A stretch of DNA of 39,395 nucleotides, from positions 23,719-63,113 of the forward strand of contig DCTX01000070.1 in NCBI GenBank assembly GCA_002329325.1, given 5' to 3'. This stretch comes from Anaerolineales bacterium UBA1429 (lineage in GTDB: Bacteria > Chloroflexota > Anaerolineae > UBA1429). Of the stretch, positions 18,501 through 25,262 are shown one piece after another. Made by a program: the position numbers and the translations under genes. How positions within the stretch are numbered: position 1 is the first letter of the stretch; each line of letters starts with the position of its first letter. Below the pieces are notes generated by a model. The model was not told where the DNA came from. It saw nothing but the letters and a program-made list of their open reading frames with translations, and made no database searches.

Positions 18501-19140
18501 TCAGCGTGGCATACTCCAAGGATTTGCCCAGCTCATCGTAGACGATGAGCATTCCCAGAATCGTGGGATCTGCCCTTTGCAACTGCGAGGCTGTCTCCTC
18601 GAAGACAGAGATCAGTTCTGAGGGTGGCAGAATGGCGCCAGATCTCGCAGCAGAGAATACACCTTGCAGGGATCTGCGCTGCCTCCGAACCTGGGGCAGG
18701 ATAGGTTCCAAGGACTTGAGGGACTCGATGAGCCCTTCGAGCAGAGTCCATGCCAGAGGCTGGCGACTCCCGACAACGGGAACAACGGCATACCCGCCTC
18801 GTTCCCATCCTGATATCCGTTTCAGATGGTCGTACAGCGGTCGATTTTGTGCTCGGACCATCTCTCTCGCGCGGTCGTTCACTGGGTAGCCCAGGACCTG
18901 GGCAGCAAACAGCATGCAGGCTGATTTGCCTGCCCCGTAGGGCCCGGTTACTGACCACGCACGGCCGCGTGCCCCGCTCTGCATGCCCGAGGCGATCCGC
19001 ATGAGCACGGCCCGCGTCAGGGGGGTGATGATGTAGCCCGACAGCGACTCTCCGCGAGAGTAGTCCGATGCGACGTGCACCGACCGGCGAAACCTCTCTG
19101 CGACCGTGAATAGATCTGCAAGGGACCTAGCGTCGGGCAT
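15571..19140 (-). CDS. Giant P-loop ATPase, BrxC-like (first of two)
   Basis: About 1189 residues from ATG 19138-19140 (AGGA 8 nt upstream). A longer frame to 19179 overlaps DUF4007 by 53 bp without a better RBS. Walker A is TGPYGAGKSACMLF (GPYGAGKS at 66-73), followed much later by GMLIVYDELGKSLEYA (DE at 202-203). The latter is the 'YDELGK.LE' Walker B form of a family of large defence ATPases. Family-typical GLITVLHQAFEHYA and WAKVQGRFEDI segments follow. The remaining ~850 residues are largely helical without a second catalytic motif. It is probably the BrxC-class engine paired with the DUF4007 and PAPS-reductase genes on either side. It overlaps the upstream gene by 14 bp and the downstream gene by 8 bp, so expression is tightly coupled. 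Confidence 0.75.
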   Translation of the reverse strand: MPDARSLADLFTVAERFRRSVHVASDYSRGESLSGYIITPLTRAVLMRIASGMQSGARGRAWSVTGPYGAGKSACMLFAAQVLGYPVNDRAREMVRAQNRPLYDHLKRISGWERGGYAVVPVVGSRQPLAWTLLEGLIESLKSLEPILPQVRRQRRSLQGVFSAARSGAILPPSELISVFEETASQLQRADPTILGMLIVYDELGKSLEYATLNPGRGDTGLLQMLAEAATRSGEPVIGLITVLHQAFEHYAAALSPIQQREWAKVQGRFEDIGFLASPGEMLTLVGEAIQPVVKDEHLARVISAEVDIASQLQVLPRDLNAQDARAVLAGCAPLHPSVALVLGRLFRSRLAQNERSLFAFLSSGEPFGLQEFLHQTTWSSNGRHPFYRLDNLYDYVVSALGSTLYVQASGKRWAEIEESLHRLPNEATGLEARLVKAIGMLGLLGDQRYMRASASILAWALEDGAVPSTHIDAALERLVSWRVAIYQSFRDAYALWQGSDVDLDALWEDGLSQVERSRGLSELLRETDELRPYVAKRHLHETGTFRFLTPWILDLEDLGLAAERDLGDADGALVFVLPPVGTLLDDVTSRIVEFSGTLPSWRRMITLFAVPQHTGDIRAPLDELQVWEWMAENIPALEGDSVARRELAARRSAAQERLKRALSRTFDLSSSYASCIWIHQGQQLRFRSARELSTVVSDMCDRAYCEAPVVRNELINRRSLSSAVAAARRNLLERMLEYGDRERLGIDGYPPELSIYLSVLESSGLHHRTADGWAFGPIACDADRGCGSGPQGTPGADPARVLPMWRAMDHFLETTEREAQPVTALYALLAGPPYGIREGLLPIYLTVALLRWKGELALYEEGTFVPQPGMPELERLLRAPERFAIRRYRQTETRFRILHAYCKIFDHDADPAQVSVLSAVRPLIAFAARLPRYAVLTTTLSPETIAVREALLNAREPQPLLFEQLPRAVGLDPVGPEDLDQVPILEDSLRHCLLELQDAYGRLLERVRRELCDALLLPAELDAARREIGQRAQVIQPWVADLELKPFAMRLADEELASREWLESVAAVLVHKPPSSWNDADEQQYRAALRGLAGRFRRTEDIALESADHEPTSASEGPLRLGITSADGREERQVLRKRPEDGPALQEMVTMLESTLKQGGVERRVQLLALAELARKLMSDQGKDKHHE

Positions 19141-20050
19141 GACCGTCATCCTGCACACTCGCGGTGTAGTATCGCTCAAGCAATTGCCCGGGGTCTATGT
19201 CACGAGTCAGAAGCATCTGTCGGTAGCCGGCCGTTTCGGTGGGCTGCCAAGCGCCATCAGTGAGATCTGCGAGATTCTCTAGACGCTCGGCCAGCGCAGC
19301 CTCGTCGAGTTTGAAGATGCGCCCAGGGCTACCTGTCTGATAGGCCAGTTCATCAAAGGTGAACGTTCGTTGGCCATCCCTGTGCTCGGCATAGCCCCAG
19401 AGCGCATAAGCAAAGACTTCATCAGGAAGACTGTCCTTGGGCCCACGAGCAAACGTATACATGTGCTTGGCGGGCTCTTCGTAGATAAGCCCCAGTTCGG
19501 CCAACGGGCAATCCATGATGTCCTCTAGCGACGAGTCATATCGATCTGGCCCCCCCACATAGCTGCGAAGGAACACACCCACGTCCCGCCGCAAGGTTGT
19601 GCTGGCGACATCTGCGCCAAGCGACGCCGCCTTCCTGGCAACCCACTCCTCCAGTTCCGTACGCCCAAACTCCTGTCCAGCGAACTCGTTGAAGAGCAGG
19701 TAAGCAGTGGTTGCCACAGCTTTGTTCGTGGCCAGAAGCCAGTGCAGGAGCCAGATAGTTCCTTTGTCTTCCAGATACGGGTCCCACGCTTCGTGGCCAA
19801 AGAGTTGGCGCCCAATGGATGTTGGCTGCAGGTCGAAGCGCTGGTCGGGATGCTCCTCAAGCACCTGTGTTGCCAGACACCAGTACTTGATGGCATCTAC
19901 CATGTTCTTCCCGACGCCCAGAACTACGAGAGCATCTGGCTCTCGGAAAATGGAGGGGTGTTTGGCACACTCTGCCACCCCTTTGGTGATCCAAGTGTTC
20001 CGCAAGGAGAAGGATTGATGACCAGAGAAGCGAACGGGGACAGATGGCAT
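19127..20050 (-). CDS. DUF4007 family protein, first gene of the defence operon
   Basis: 307 residues from ATG 20048-20050. The conserved start VRFSGHQSFSLRNTWITKG and, further on, ALVVLGVGKNMVDAIKYWC are diagnostic of DUF4007, a family recurrent in defence loci next to PAPS-reductase-family and large-ATPase genes. Downstream are ELEEWVARKAASLG, TTLRRDVGVFLRSYV, and LPDEVFAYALWGYAEHR with helix-turn-helix-like spacing, which would fit a DNA- or modification-recognition role; none is proven. The open frame extends upstream to 20131, but that part has no family character and would begin before the likely transcription start near 20135. The Shine-Dalgarno is weak (GGTGAG). It heads the nine-gene operon behind a recognisable promoter. 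Confidence 0.85.
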   Translation of the reverse strand: MPSVPVRFSGHQSFSLRNTWITKGVAECAKHPSIFREPDALVVLGVGKNMVDAIKYWCLATQVLEEHPDQRFDLQPTSIGRQLFGHEAWDPYLEDKGTIWLLHWLLATNKAVATTAYLLFNEFAGQEFGRTELEEWVARKAASLGADVASTTLRRDVGVFLRSYVGGPDRYDSSLEDIMDCPLAELGLIYEEPAKHMYTFARGPKDSLPDEVFAYALWGYAEHRDGQRTFTFDELAYQTGSPGRIFKLDEAALAERLENLADLTDGAWQPTETAGYRQMLLTRDIDPGQLLERYYTASVQDDGHARR

Positions 20051-20141
20051 GCTCACCAGCCTGAAGTAGAATCGATTCGTGATTGCGGTTTGCGGCACGT
20101 CCGTGCGAACGCGACAGGTAGTAGAAGGCAACCTCCACGAT

Positions 20142-20171
20142 ATACTACATCTGGGGCGTGGCTCGCGTCAA
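20142..20171 (-). promoter_or_regulatory. Sigma-70-like promoter of the defence operon
   Basis: On the minus strand TTGACG (20166-20171), an 18-nt spacer and TAGTAT (20142-20147) give a transcription start near 20135, about 85 nt upstream of the DUF4007 ATG. The -10 region overlaps a TACTACATCT copy (20143-20152, plus-strand reading) that recurs beside the tRNA. Confidence 0.55.
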
Positions 20172-20946
20172 TCCGAAAGCGGTGTGACGCGATAGGCATC
20201 ACCGAGCGATTTCCTACGGCTTGTGCTGAGCCCTCCGCGTGCGTCTCGCTCATCAAGAGGCGAGCGCAGTTCGCCGCACCGCCCACAATCGTCCCTCTGC
20301 CGAGATCTGCGCGCTTCATGTTCGCTGGCGCATCAGGGGCAGCATGGTTCTAGCATAGCATTCAGGTACGACAACTACAGTCGCACTGACACCCGGAATA
20401 CCGATGACCGCAGCGCCGCATGCCTCGCGCCAAACGGAGAAAAGGATAGGCCCCTTGCAGAGTCCCTCCCTGTGCTGGATCTCCTTCTGATCGGTTCCGA
20501 GTGTACTGCAGCGGCTATACCCAGCCTCCGCTCGGGTGCGAGCAGCTTGTGCATCGACACCTGGCACACTAGGTGGAGGACAACGACGGTGGGCGAGTCT
20601 GTTGCCGACACGCGATCAGACGATCAGGATGAGAGACTCGCCCGTCAGAACCGCTTGGCAGAAGACGACATCTGGAGGGCAGCATGCTGGGCAGCACGGG
20701 TTGAGAAGATCAAGTGAGAAGTCAGTGATTGGGGACTGGCGAGGGGTGAGCCTGCCGCGACGCTCGCTCGCAGGGGTGCTGTGTTCTTCGACGCGTGAAG
20801 GTGAGTGTGGGCCCAAAGATTGGTCTTGTAGTCAACACGGCAACCACGATCGATCCATCGCGCGAGAGTGAAGGAGCTCCGTCAAGCCGTCCGATGCAGC
20901 ATCCGTACAACCTCGGCGCGCTGTGCCAGTGGGGTAAGAGCGAGGT
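20172..20946. other. Non-coding or decayed stretch between operon promoter and tRNA
   Basis: About 775 bp without a convincing gene. Frames up to 164 codons (for example 20223-20717 plus) are compositionally random and have no ribosome binding site or motif. A small direct repeat of GGGCAGCA-type sequence occurs near 20680-20695. No integrase, transposase fragment or CRISPR repeats are seen. Confidence 0.4.
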
Positions 20947-20970
20947 CGCGCTACTACATCTAGTAGCGCG
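20947..20970. repeat. Perfect 10-bp inverted repeat (hairpin) in the tRNA 3' trailer
   Basis: CGCGCTACTA (20947-20956) and its exact reverse complement TAGTAGCGCG (20961-20970) flank a CATC loop. It lies about 25 nt beyond the tRNA 3' end in the direction of tRNA transcription. There is no T-run after it, so a classical terminator is not supported. It could be a recombinase or operator site or an RNA-processing hairpin. Confidence 0.7.
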
Positions 20971-20994
20971 TGAGAACACGACTACTACATCTAG
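20951..20994. repeat. Two direct copies of CTACTACATCTAG abutting the tRNA-Arg 3' end
   Basis: CTACTACATCTAG occurs at 20951-20963 and 20982-20994, 31 nt apart, and the second copy ends one base before the tRNA discriminator. A shorter copy (TACTACATCT) sits in the defence promoter at 20143-20152. Such repeats at a tRNA 3' end fit an integration scar or protein-binding sites; no matching copy was found at the left side of the island. Confidence 0.6.
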
Positions 20995-21068
<74 letters not shown>

Positions 21069-21325
21069 GGGCGCATGGGCGGGCGGCGCGCGGTGCTGCC
21101 TGCCAGCTCCTATTGTCCTCAGGCGGCGGCCTTTTGCCAAATCGCTGCGCCCTTCTAGGGATGGCGCCTGATCGGCTCCGCAGGCGGTTCGAGGGCGTGC
21201 TTGGTTGCCCCCTCTGCCCGGACCGCTCCAGGCAGGGAGATGACGAGTCTCTCGACTCACAGAGCATAGCATGGGCGACCACCCGGAGAAGCGGCCGAGG
21301 CAACGCTGCGATCAGGCCTACGCCC

Positions 21326-22537
21326 TCAGCGCCTGCGAGAGTTGCGATACCAGAACCACAGCAGAAACGCGCCGGCGGCGAGGATGACCAAGCGCACCGT
21401 GGCCGTCATGGAGGAGGCCGGGGCGGCCTGGGGCTTGAGCCAATCCGTAAAGACGGCCAGGAGCCCAAAGAACCCGGCGCAGTAGACGAGGATGATGAGC
21501 CCGCAGATGATCTTGTCGCGCAGGGTCATGGGGCGTTCGGCGGGGGGCTCGTCGGCGGAGGCGACCTGGGGCGCGGGGGCCGCCTGGATCCCCGCCAGGC
21601 GGGCAAAGTGGCGCTCGCCCGCCGGATCCTTGCCACACAGCACCCAACCCCTCTGGATGCCGGGCGGGACCTCGAACACCACCTGGTGGGTGCAATCGGG
21701 GCAGGGCACAGAGACCGCCGCATCGGGCAGGGCGCCCAGCCCACGCTGGTAGCGCCGTATTACCTCCGATAGCTCCTGCACGGTGCGCGCTTCGGAGGCG
21801 ACATTCTCTCGCCAAGCCTGCTGCAGGCTGCGTTGTACGCGGCGGGTGCCCTGGCAGGTGGGGCAAGCCTGGCGATACACCTGCAGCCGCTGCGCCTTGT
21901 TCTCCGCCGCCTCCTGGGCCGAGATCTCGATCTCCGGCAGCTTGGACGCCAGTTCGCGGCCGCTGGTGGGCAACTGCTCCGCAAAGGCCTCCAGGGCCTG
22001 GGGCAGGTCCGGCAGGTTGCGACGCACCTGCTGCCAGTTGGTGCCCGCATCGAGCAGGGGCCAGATCTCCTGGCCGAACTCGGCGGAGAGGGCCTGGCGC
22101 GCCCGGGCCAGGGATTCCTCAGCATGCTGCCAGGCCTGCGCCTGTGACATGACCTGAGCCTTGCGGAGGGCCAGGGGCGCGTCGACGTCTTGCGGGTCCC
22201 AGAGCTGCTGCCAGACCGCCTGGCGAGAGAGATGCTCGGATACGCCCCTGTCATAGTGGCGGATCAGGTCATCCACGATCTCGTCGCGGATGGACCGCGC
22301 GGCGTCATAGCGAGCGCGCTGCTGGGTGAGGGAGGTGTGGATGGCGTTCCACTCCTGGTCGAGCCCGGGGAATTCGCGGCGGCGGGGCATCAGGGCGGCC
22401 AGAATCTCGCGGCCAGTCGCGTCCGACGAGATCCCCAGGGCCTCGTAGTAGTCTCCCGCTGCGATCCTCTGGGCCAGGGCATGGGCCGCAGGGCTCGCGG
22501 CGGCGCGCTCGTCCGAAAGGCCCTGCTTCTCGCTCAC
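21326..22537 (-). CDS. Membrane-anchored degenerate J-domain/zinc-finger co-chaperone-like protein
   Basis: 403 residues. Residues 29-80 (GDYYEALGISSDATGREILAA) resemble the start of a DnaJ J-domain, but the HPD tripeptide that activates Hsp70 is absent. A DnaJ-like zinc site is reduced to CPTCQGTRRV (~229) and CPDC (~279). Two hydrophobic segments near residues 343-363 and 382-398 place the C-terminus in the membrane, with the rest probably cytosolic. It overlaps the Hsp70-like gene by 4 bp (ATGA), so it is the last gene of the chaperone operon. It may tether the Hsp70-like protein to the membrane. Without HPD it may bind rather than stimulate its partner. The high-GC coding style matches the core genome. 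Confidence 0.75.
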   Translation of the reverse strand: MSEKQGLSDERAAASPAAHALAQRIAAGDYYEALGISSDATGREILAALMPRRREFPGLDQEWNAIHTSLTQQRARYDAARSIRDEIVDDLIRHYDRGVSEHLSRQAVWQQLWDPQDVDAPLALRKAQVMSQAQAWQHAEESLARARQALSAEFGQEIWPLLDAGTNWQQVRRNLPDLPQALEAFAEQLPTSGRELASKLPEIEISAQEAAENKAQRLQVYRQACPTCQGTRRVQRSLQQAWRENVASEARTVQELSEVIRRYQRGLGALPDAAVSVPCPDCTHQVVFEVPPGIQRGWVLCGKDPAGERHFARLAGIQAAPAPQVASADEPPAERPMTLRDKIICGLIILVYCAGFFGLLAVFTDWLKPQAAPASSMTATVRLVILAAGAFLLWFWYRNSRRR

Positions 22538-24609
22538 TTGTCCCCTCCGCTCAGCTCGCCGCGCAGGGTGCGGATGCTATCTTTGGAGAGCACGCCCGCC
22601 CGCTCCAACGGCAAAAAGAGCTCTTCGGCGCCGTGGGCTACTGCCGCCCACACCGGGTAGGGCGATCTGCCCCGGGGCAGGCGCTGCAGCGCCCGGCGCA
22701 GGCCGGCGATGGCCTCGGCGAGCTGGGGGTCGTCGCCCAGCCGAGGGTTGCGCCGCATGCTGCTCTCCGCCAGGTTCAGCAGGCTCTCGCTGGCGCGCCT
22801 GGTGGCCTCTACCCTCTCGGCGGGGATGTCGCTGAGCTGCCCCTCCTGGGTCATCTCCTGCAGCTGGTCGCGGATCTGCTGCTCCGAGAGCCCCTGGCTC
22901 TGCAACTGGCCCATCAGGGTGGCCAGGTCCACTTCCTGGATCTCGATCGGCTCGGGCATCGGCTCGCCGCGGAGCTCGTTGAGCCCCTCCAGGCGCAGCG
23001 GCGCGCCGCTGACGCGCATGTCGCTCCAGAGGGCGCTGACGACGCCGTGCTGGTCGGCCCGCAGCACGCCCGTGAAGCGGGCCACGCCCCGCGTGTCGAA
23101 GGCGGGCGAGAAGCGGAAATCGCCGATCAGTTGGTAGCCCCCATCGGGCCCCACTTCCCAGGTGTAGATCGAGACGGGGATGGCGTCGCCCGGCTGGCCG
23201 TGGGCCGTCAGCCCCTCCAGTTTGCCCTCGCAGGGCACCATGCGGCCCCGCTCCAGCAGCACCTTGCCCTGATAGGCCCCCCAGGGCGTGCGCAACGCCA
23301 GGCCATAGTGGTAGGGAAGCTGGTTAGGGGGCGCCTCCACCACCTCCTGCCCGTAGAGGGCCGCGCCCTGGGCGACGCACTCCATGGGGCTGACGGGGAA
23401 GCCCTGGGTCTCGATCTGCTCCAGTTCACGGCAGACCGCGTCGTTGCGGGCGAACACCTCGCCGATCACGCGGCGCACGCAGGGCATGTGCATCGGGCCG
23501 CCGATCATCAGCACGTGATCGATCTCCTCGGGGGCCAGGCCGTTCTCCTGCAGGGCGAAGCAGATATGGCTGCGCAGGCGCTCCAGGTGCGGCGCCAGGG
23601 CCTCCTCCAGGATCACCCAGTCGCCGCCGCGACCGGCCGCGTCCTGGCGCGAGCGCGCCATCTGGACGGTGAGGGGCCGCCCTCGATAGGGGGTATCCAC
23701 CGAGGCGGTGGGCACCTCGGAGAGGCGGATCTTGGCCTGCTCGATGCGCAAGCGCAGCTCGCCCAGGTTGCGCAGCAGCGTGGCGTCCACCCCCACCAGC
23801 GGCAGACCCTGGCGCAGGCGGTCCACCAGCGGGGTGAGTTCATCCAGGTGATAGACGGAGATGGCCTGGGCCAGCAGGGCGTCGTCCATGTCGATGCCCC
23901 CAAGCTGCACGTGGCCGCTGGCCGGGCGCGCCTGGTCCACCACGGGGCGCCCCCGGACCGACTGCAGCATGGTGATGACGATATCGAGGGTGCCCGCGCC
24001 CCAATCTATGGCCATGACGAACTGGGGCCGCGCCGGGTCGAGCTGCAGGCCGTAGGCCAGGGTGGCGGCCACCGGCTCGGCGATCAGCTCGATCTCGGAG
24101 AATCCGGCGCTCCGGGCCGCCTCGCGGGTGAGGCGCACCATCTCGCTCTTGAAGTAGGCCGGGTGGGTGATGATGGCCTTTTCCACCTGGCCCACCACAA
24201 AGGGGTTCGCGGGGGATTCGGCCTCGCGCTTGATCCAGGCCAGGATGAGGCGTGAGATGTCCTCCGGGCTGTAGCGTTGCGCGCCCACGGGGATCGCGAT
24301 GCCGCCATCGGGGGCCTCGGCCAGGGGATAGAGGAAGCGGCGCTGCTCGGCCTCCACCTCACGGTACGAGCGGCCGATGAGCCGCTTGACGCCCCATACC
24401 ACCTGCTGCGGCGCGACGGCCATCTGCTGGCGCGCCTCCTCGCCCAGCACCTGCACGTTGCCCAGGGCGTCCAGCTTGACGAAGGAGGGAAACACGGCCC
24501 CCTGCCAGGTGCGGCCATAGCTGCTCTCGATCATCATCACCTGGCCGCCCGGTTGGGCGCAGGCGGCGGCCGAGTTGTAGGTGCCCAGGTCAATGCCGAT
24601 GGTCGTCAT
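22534..24609 (-). CDS. Hsp70 (DnaK)-family protein
   Basis: 691 residues. The phosphate-1 motif is IGIDLGTYNSAAA (residues 4-16), phosphate-2 is FVMAIDWGAGTLDI, the connect region is AEPVAATLAYGL, and the adenosine motif is HVLMIGGPMHMPCVRRVIGEVF, all characteristic of the Hsp70/actin ATPase. The substrate-binding half is atypical: a short beta part with LRTPWGAYQGKVLLERG and then a helical tail ending in LLNLAESSMRRNPRLGD-like repeats. It is probably a specialised Hsp70 rather than the housekeeping DnaK. It starts at ATG 24607-24609, overlapping the GrpE-like stop by 4 bp, and ends overlapping the J-like start by 4 bp. The nucleotide exchange factor and J-like partner are thus encoded with it. 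Confidence 0.9.
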   Translation of the reverse strand: MTTIGIDLGTYNSAAACAQPGGQVMMIESSYGRTWQGAVFPSFVKLDALGNVQVLGEEARQQMAVAPQQVVWGVKRLIGRSYREVEAEQRRFLYPLAEAPDGGIAIPVGAQRYSPEDISRLILAWIKREAESPANPFVVGQVEKAIITHPAYFKSEMVRLTREAARSAGFSEIELIAEPVAATLAYGLQLDPARPQFVMAIDWGAGTLDIVITMLQSVRGRPVVDQARPASGHVQLGGIDMDDALLAQAISVYHLDELTPLVDRLRQGLPLVGVDATLLRNLGELRLRIEQAKIRLSEVPTASVDTPYRGRPLTVQMARSRQDAAGRGGDWVILEEALAPHLERLRSHICFALQENGLAPEEIDHVLMIGGPMHMPCVRRVIGEVFARNDAVCRELEQIETQGFPVSPMECVAQGAALYGQEVVEAPPNQLPYHYGLALRTPWGAYQGKVLLERGRMVPCEGKLEGLTAHGQPGDAIPVSIYTWEVGPDGGYQLIGDFRFSPAFDTRGVARFTGVLRADQHGVVSALWSDMRVSGAPLRLEGLNELRGEPMPEPIEIQEVDLATLMGQLQSQGLSEQQIRDQLQEMTQEGQLSDIPAERVEATRRASESLLNLAESSMRRNPRLGDDPQLAEAIAGLRRALQRLPRGRSPYPVWAAVAHGAEELFLPLERAGVLSKDSIRTLRGELSGGDK

Positions 24610-25253
24610 GGCTGCGCGCTCTCCCTTTCCTCATGGGTGTCTGTATCTCGTTGTTGGGGCTCGGGGCTGGCCTCCTCAGGCGGGGCGGCGGCCGCTGGGG
24701 TGGGCGGCGCCTCGGCCGGCGGGGGCGCCGGGGCGCGGCTGATGGTCACCCGGGCGCGGCGCAGCACCTCGCCGTTGGGCCGCCGGTACCCCGGCGATAC
24801 GACGCTGGCGATGACATCCGCCGGCAGGTCGTCGCGCTCCTCCACGCCCACCACCTCGCAACCCTCGCCCAGCGGGTCGCCCGGCTTGCACTCCCAGCGC
24901 AGGATCCCGTGGGTCGCCAGGAGGTCCAGCAGGGTGCGCTGCACGGCGCCCAGAGACTCGCCGGTGGCCTGGTCGTCGAGGCGCAGGCCCTCGCACAGGT
25001 CCGTAGCCTGCACGATGCCCTGCAGCAAATTGGCGTACTGGCGGCTCAGGCGCTCGTGGGCCTGGTAGGCCCGGCCCAGATGATTGAGCATCTGGCTCTG
25101 GACCTCTTGCAGGCGACGCGGGGCGTCGTTGAGGAAGCGGGCATCCTCAAAGGCCGCCTGCCAGATGCCCGTCTCGTCTCTGGCGGCCCCTCGCGGCTCT
25201 GGCGCAGGCGAGGCAGGTTCGCGCCCCAGGATTCGCGCCAACCAATCGCGCAT
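24606..25253 (-). CDS. GrpE-like nucleotide exchange factor
   Basis: 215 residues. The N-terminal part is a helical region (RRLQEVQSQMLNHLGRAYQAHERLSRQYANLLQGIVQATD), like the GrpE coiled coil. The beta domain ends with VIASVVSPGYRRPNGEVLRRARVTISR, close to the GrpE signature 'V..PGY.....LRPA.V.V'. The C-terminal ~35 residues are Pro/Ala/Glu-rich and probably disordered. GrpE exchanges nucleotide on Hsp70, which fits the Hsp70-like gene immediately downstream (4-bp ATGA overlap). The start ATG 25251-25253 has a GGAGGG site that overlaps the end of the Cdc48-like gene. Identity is divergent, so I call it GrpE-like. Confidence 0.75.
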   Translation of the reverse strand: MRDWLARILGREPASPAPEPRGAARDETGIWQAAFEDARFLNDAPRRLQEVQSQMLNHLGRAYQAHERLSRQYANLLQGIVQATDLCEGLRLDDQATGESLGAVQRTLLDLLATHGILRWECKPGDPLGEGCEVVGVEERDDLPADVIASVVSPGYRRPNGEVLRRARVTISRAPAPPPAEAPPTPAAAAPPEEASPEPQQRDTDTHEERESAQP

Positions 25254-25262
25254 GGGACCCTC

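Noticed and set aside
6013..20131. PglX-type DNA methyltransferase or BrxL protease in the operon
   Set aside because: Looked for NPPY/DPPY and Lon-type motifs in every gene; none found, which is what makes the operon unusual.
20223..20717. 164-codon plus-strand frame between defence promoter and tRNA
   Set aside because: Random composition, no Shine-Dalgarno, no motif.
20947..20970. Rho-independent terminator for the tRNA
   Set aside because: The perfect stem is not followed by a T-run in either direction.
22633..24255. 540-codon plus-strand frame opposite the Hsp70-like gene
   Set aside because: Same antisense effect; the opposite strand holds canonical Hsp70 signatures.
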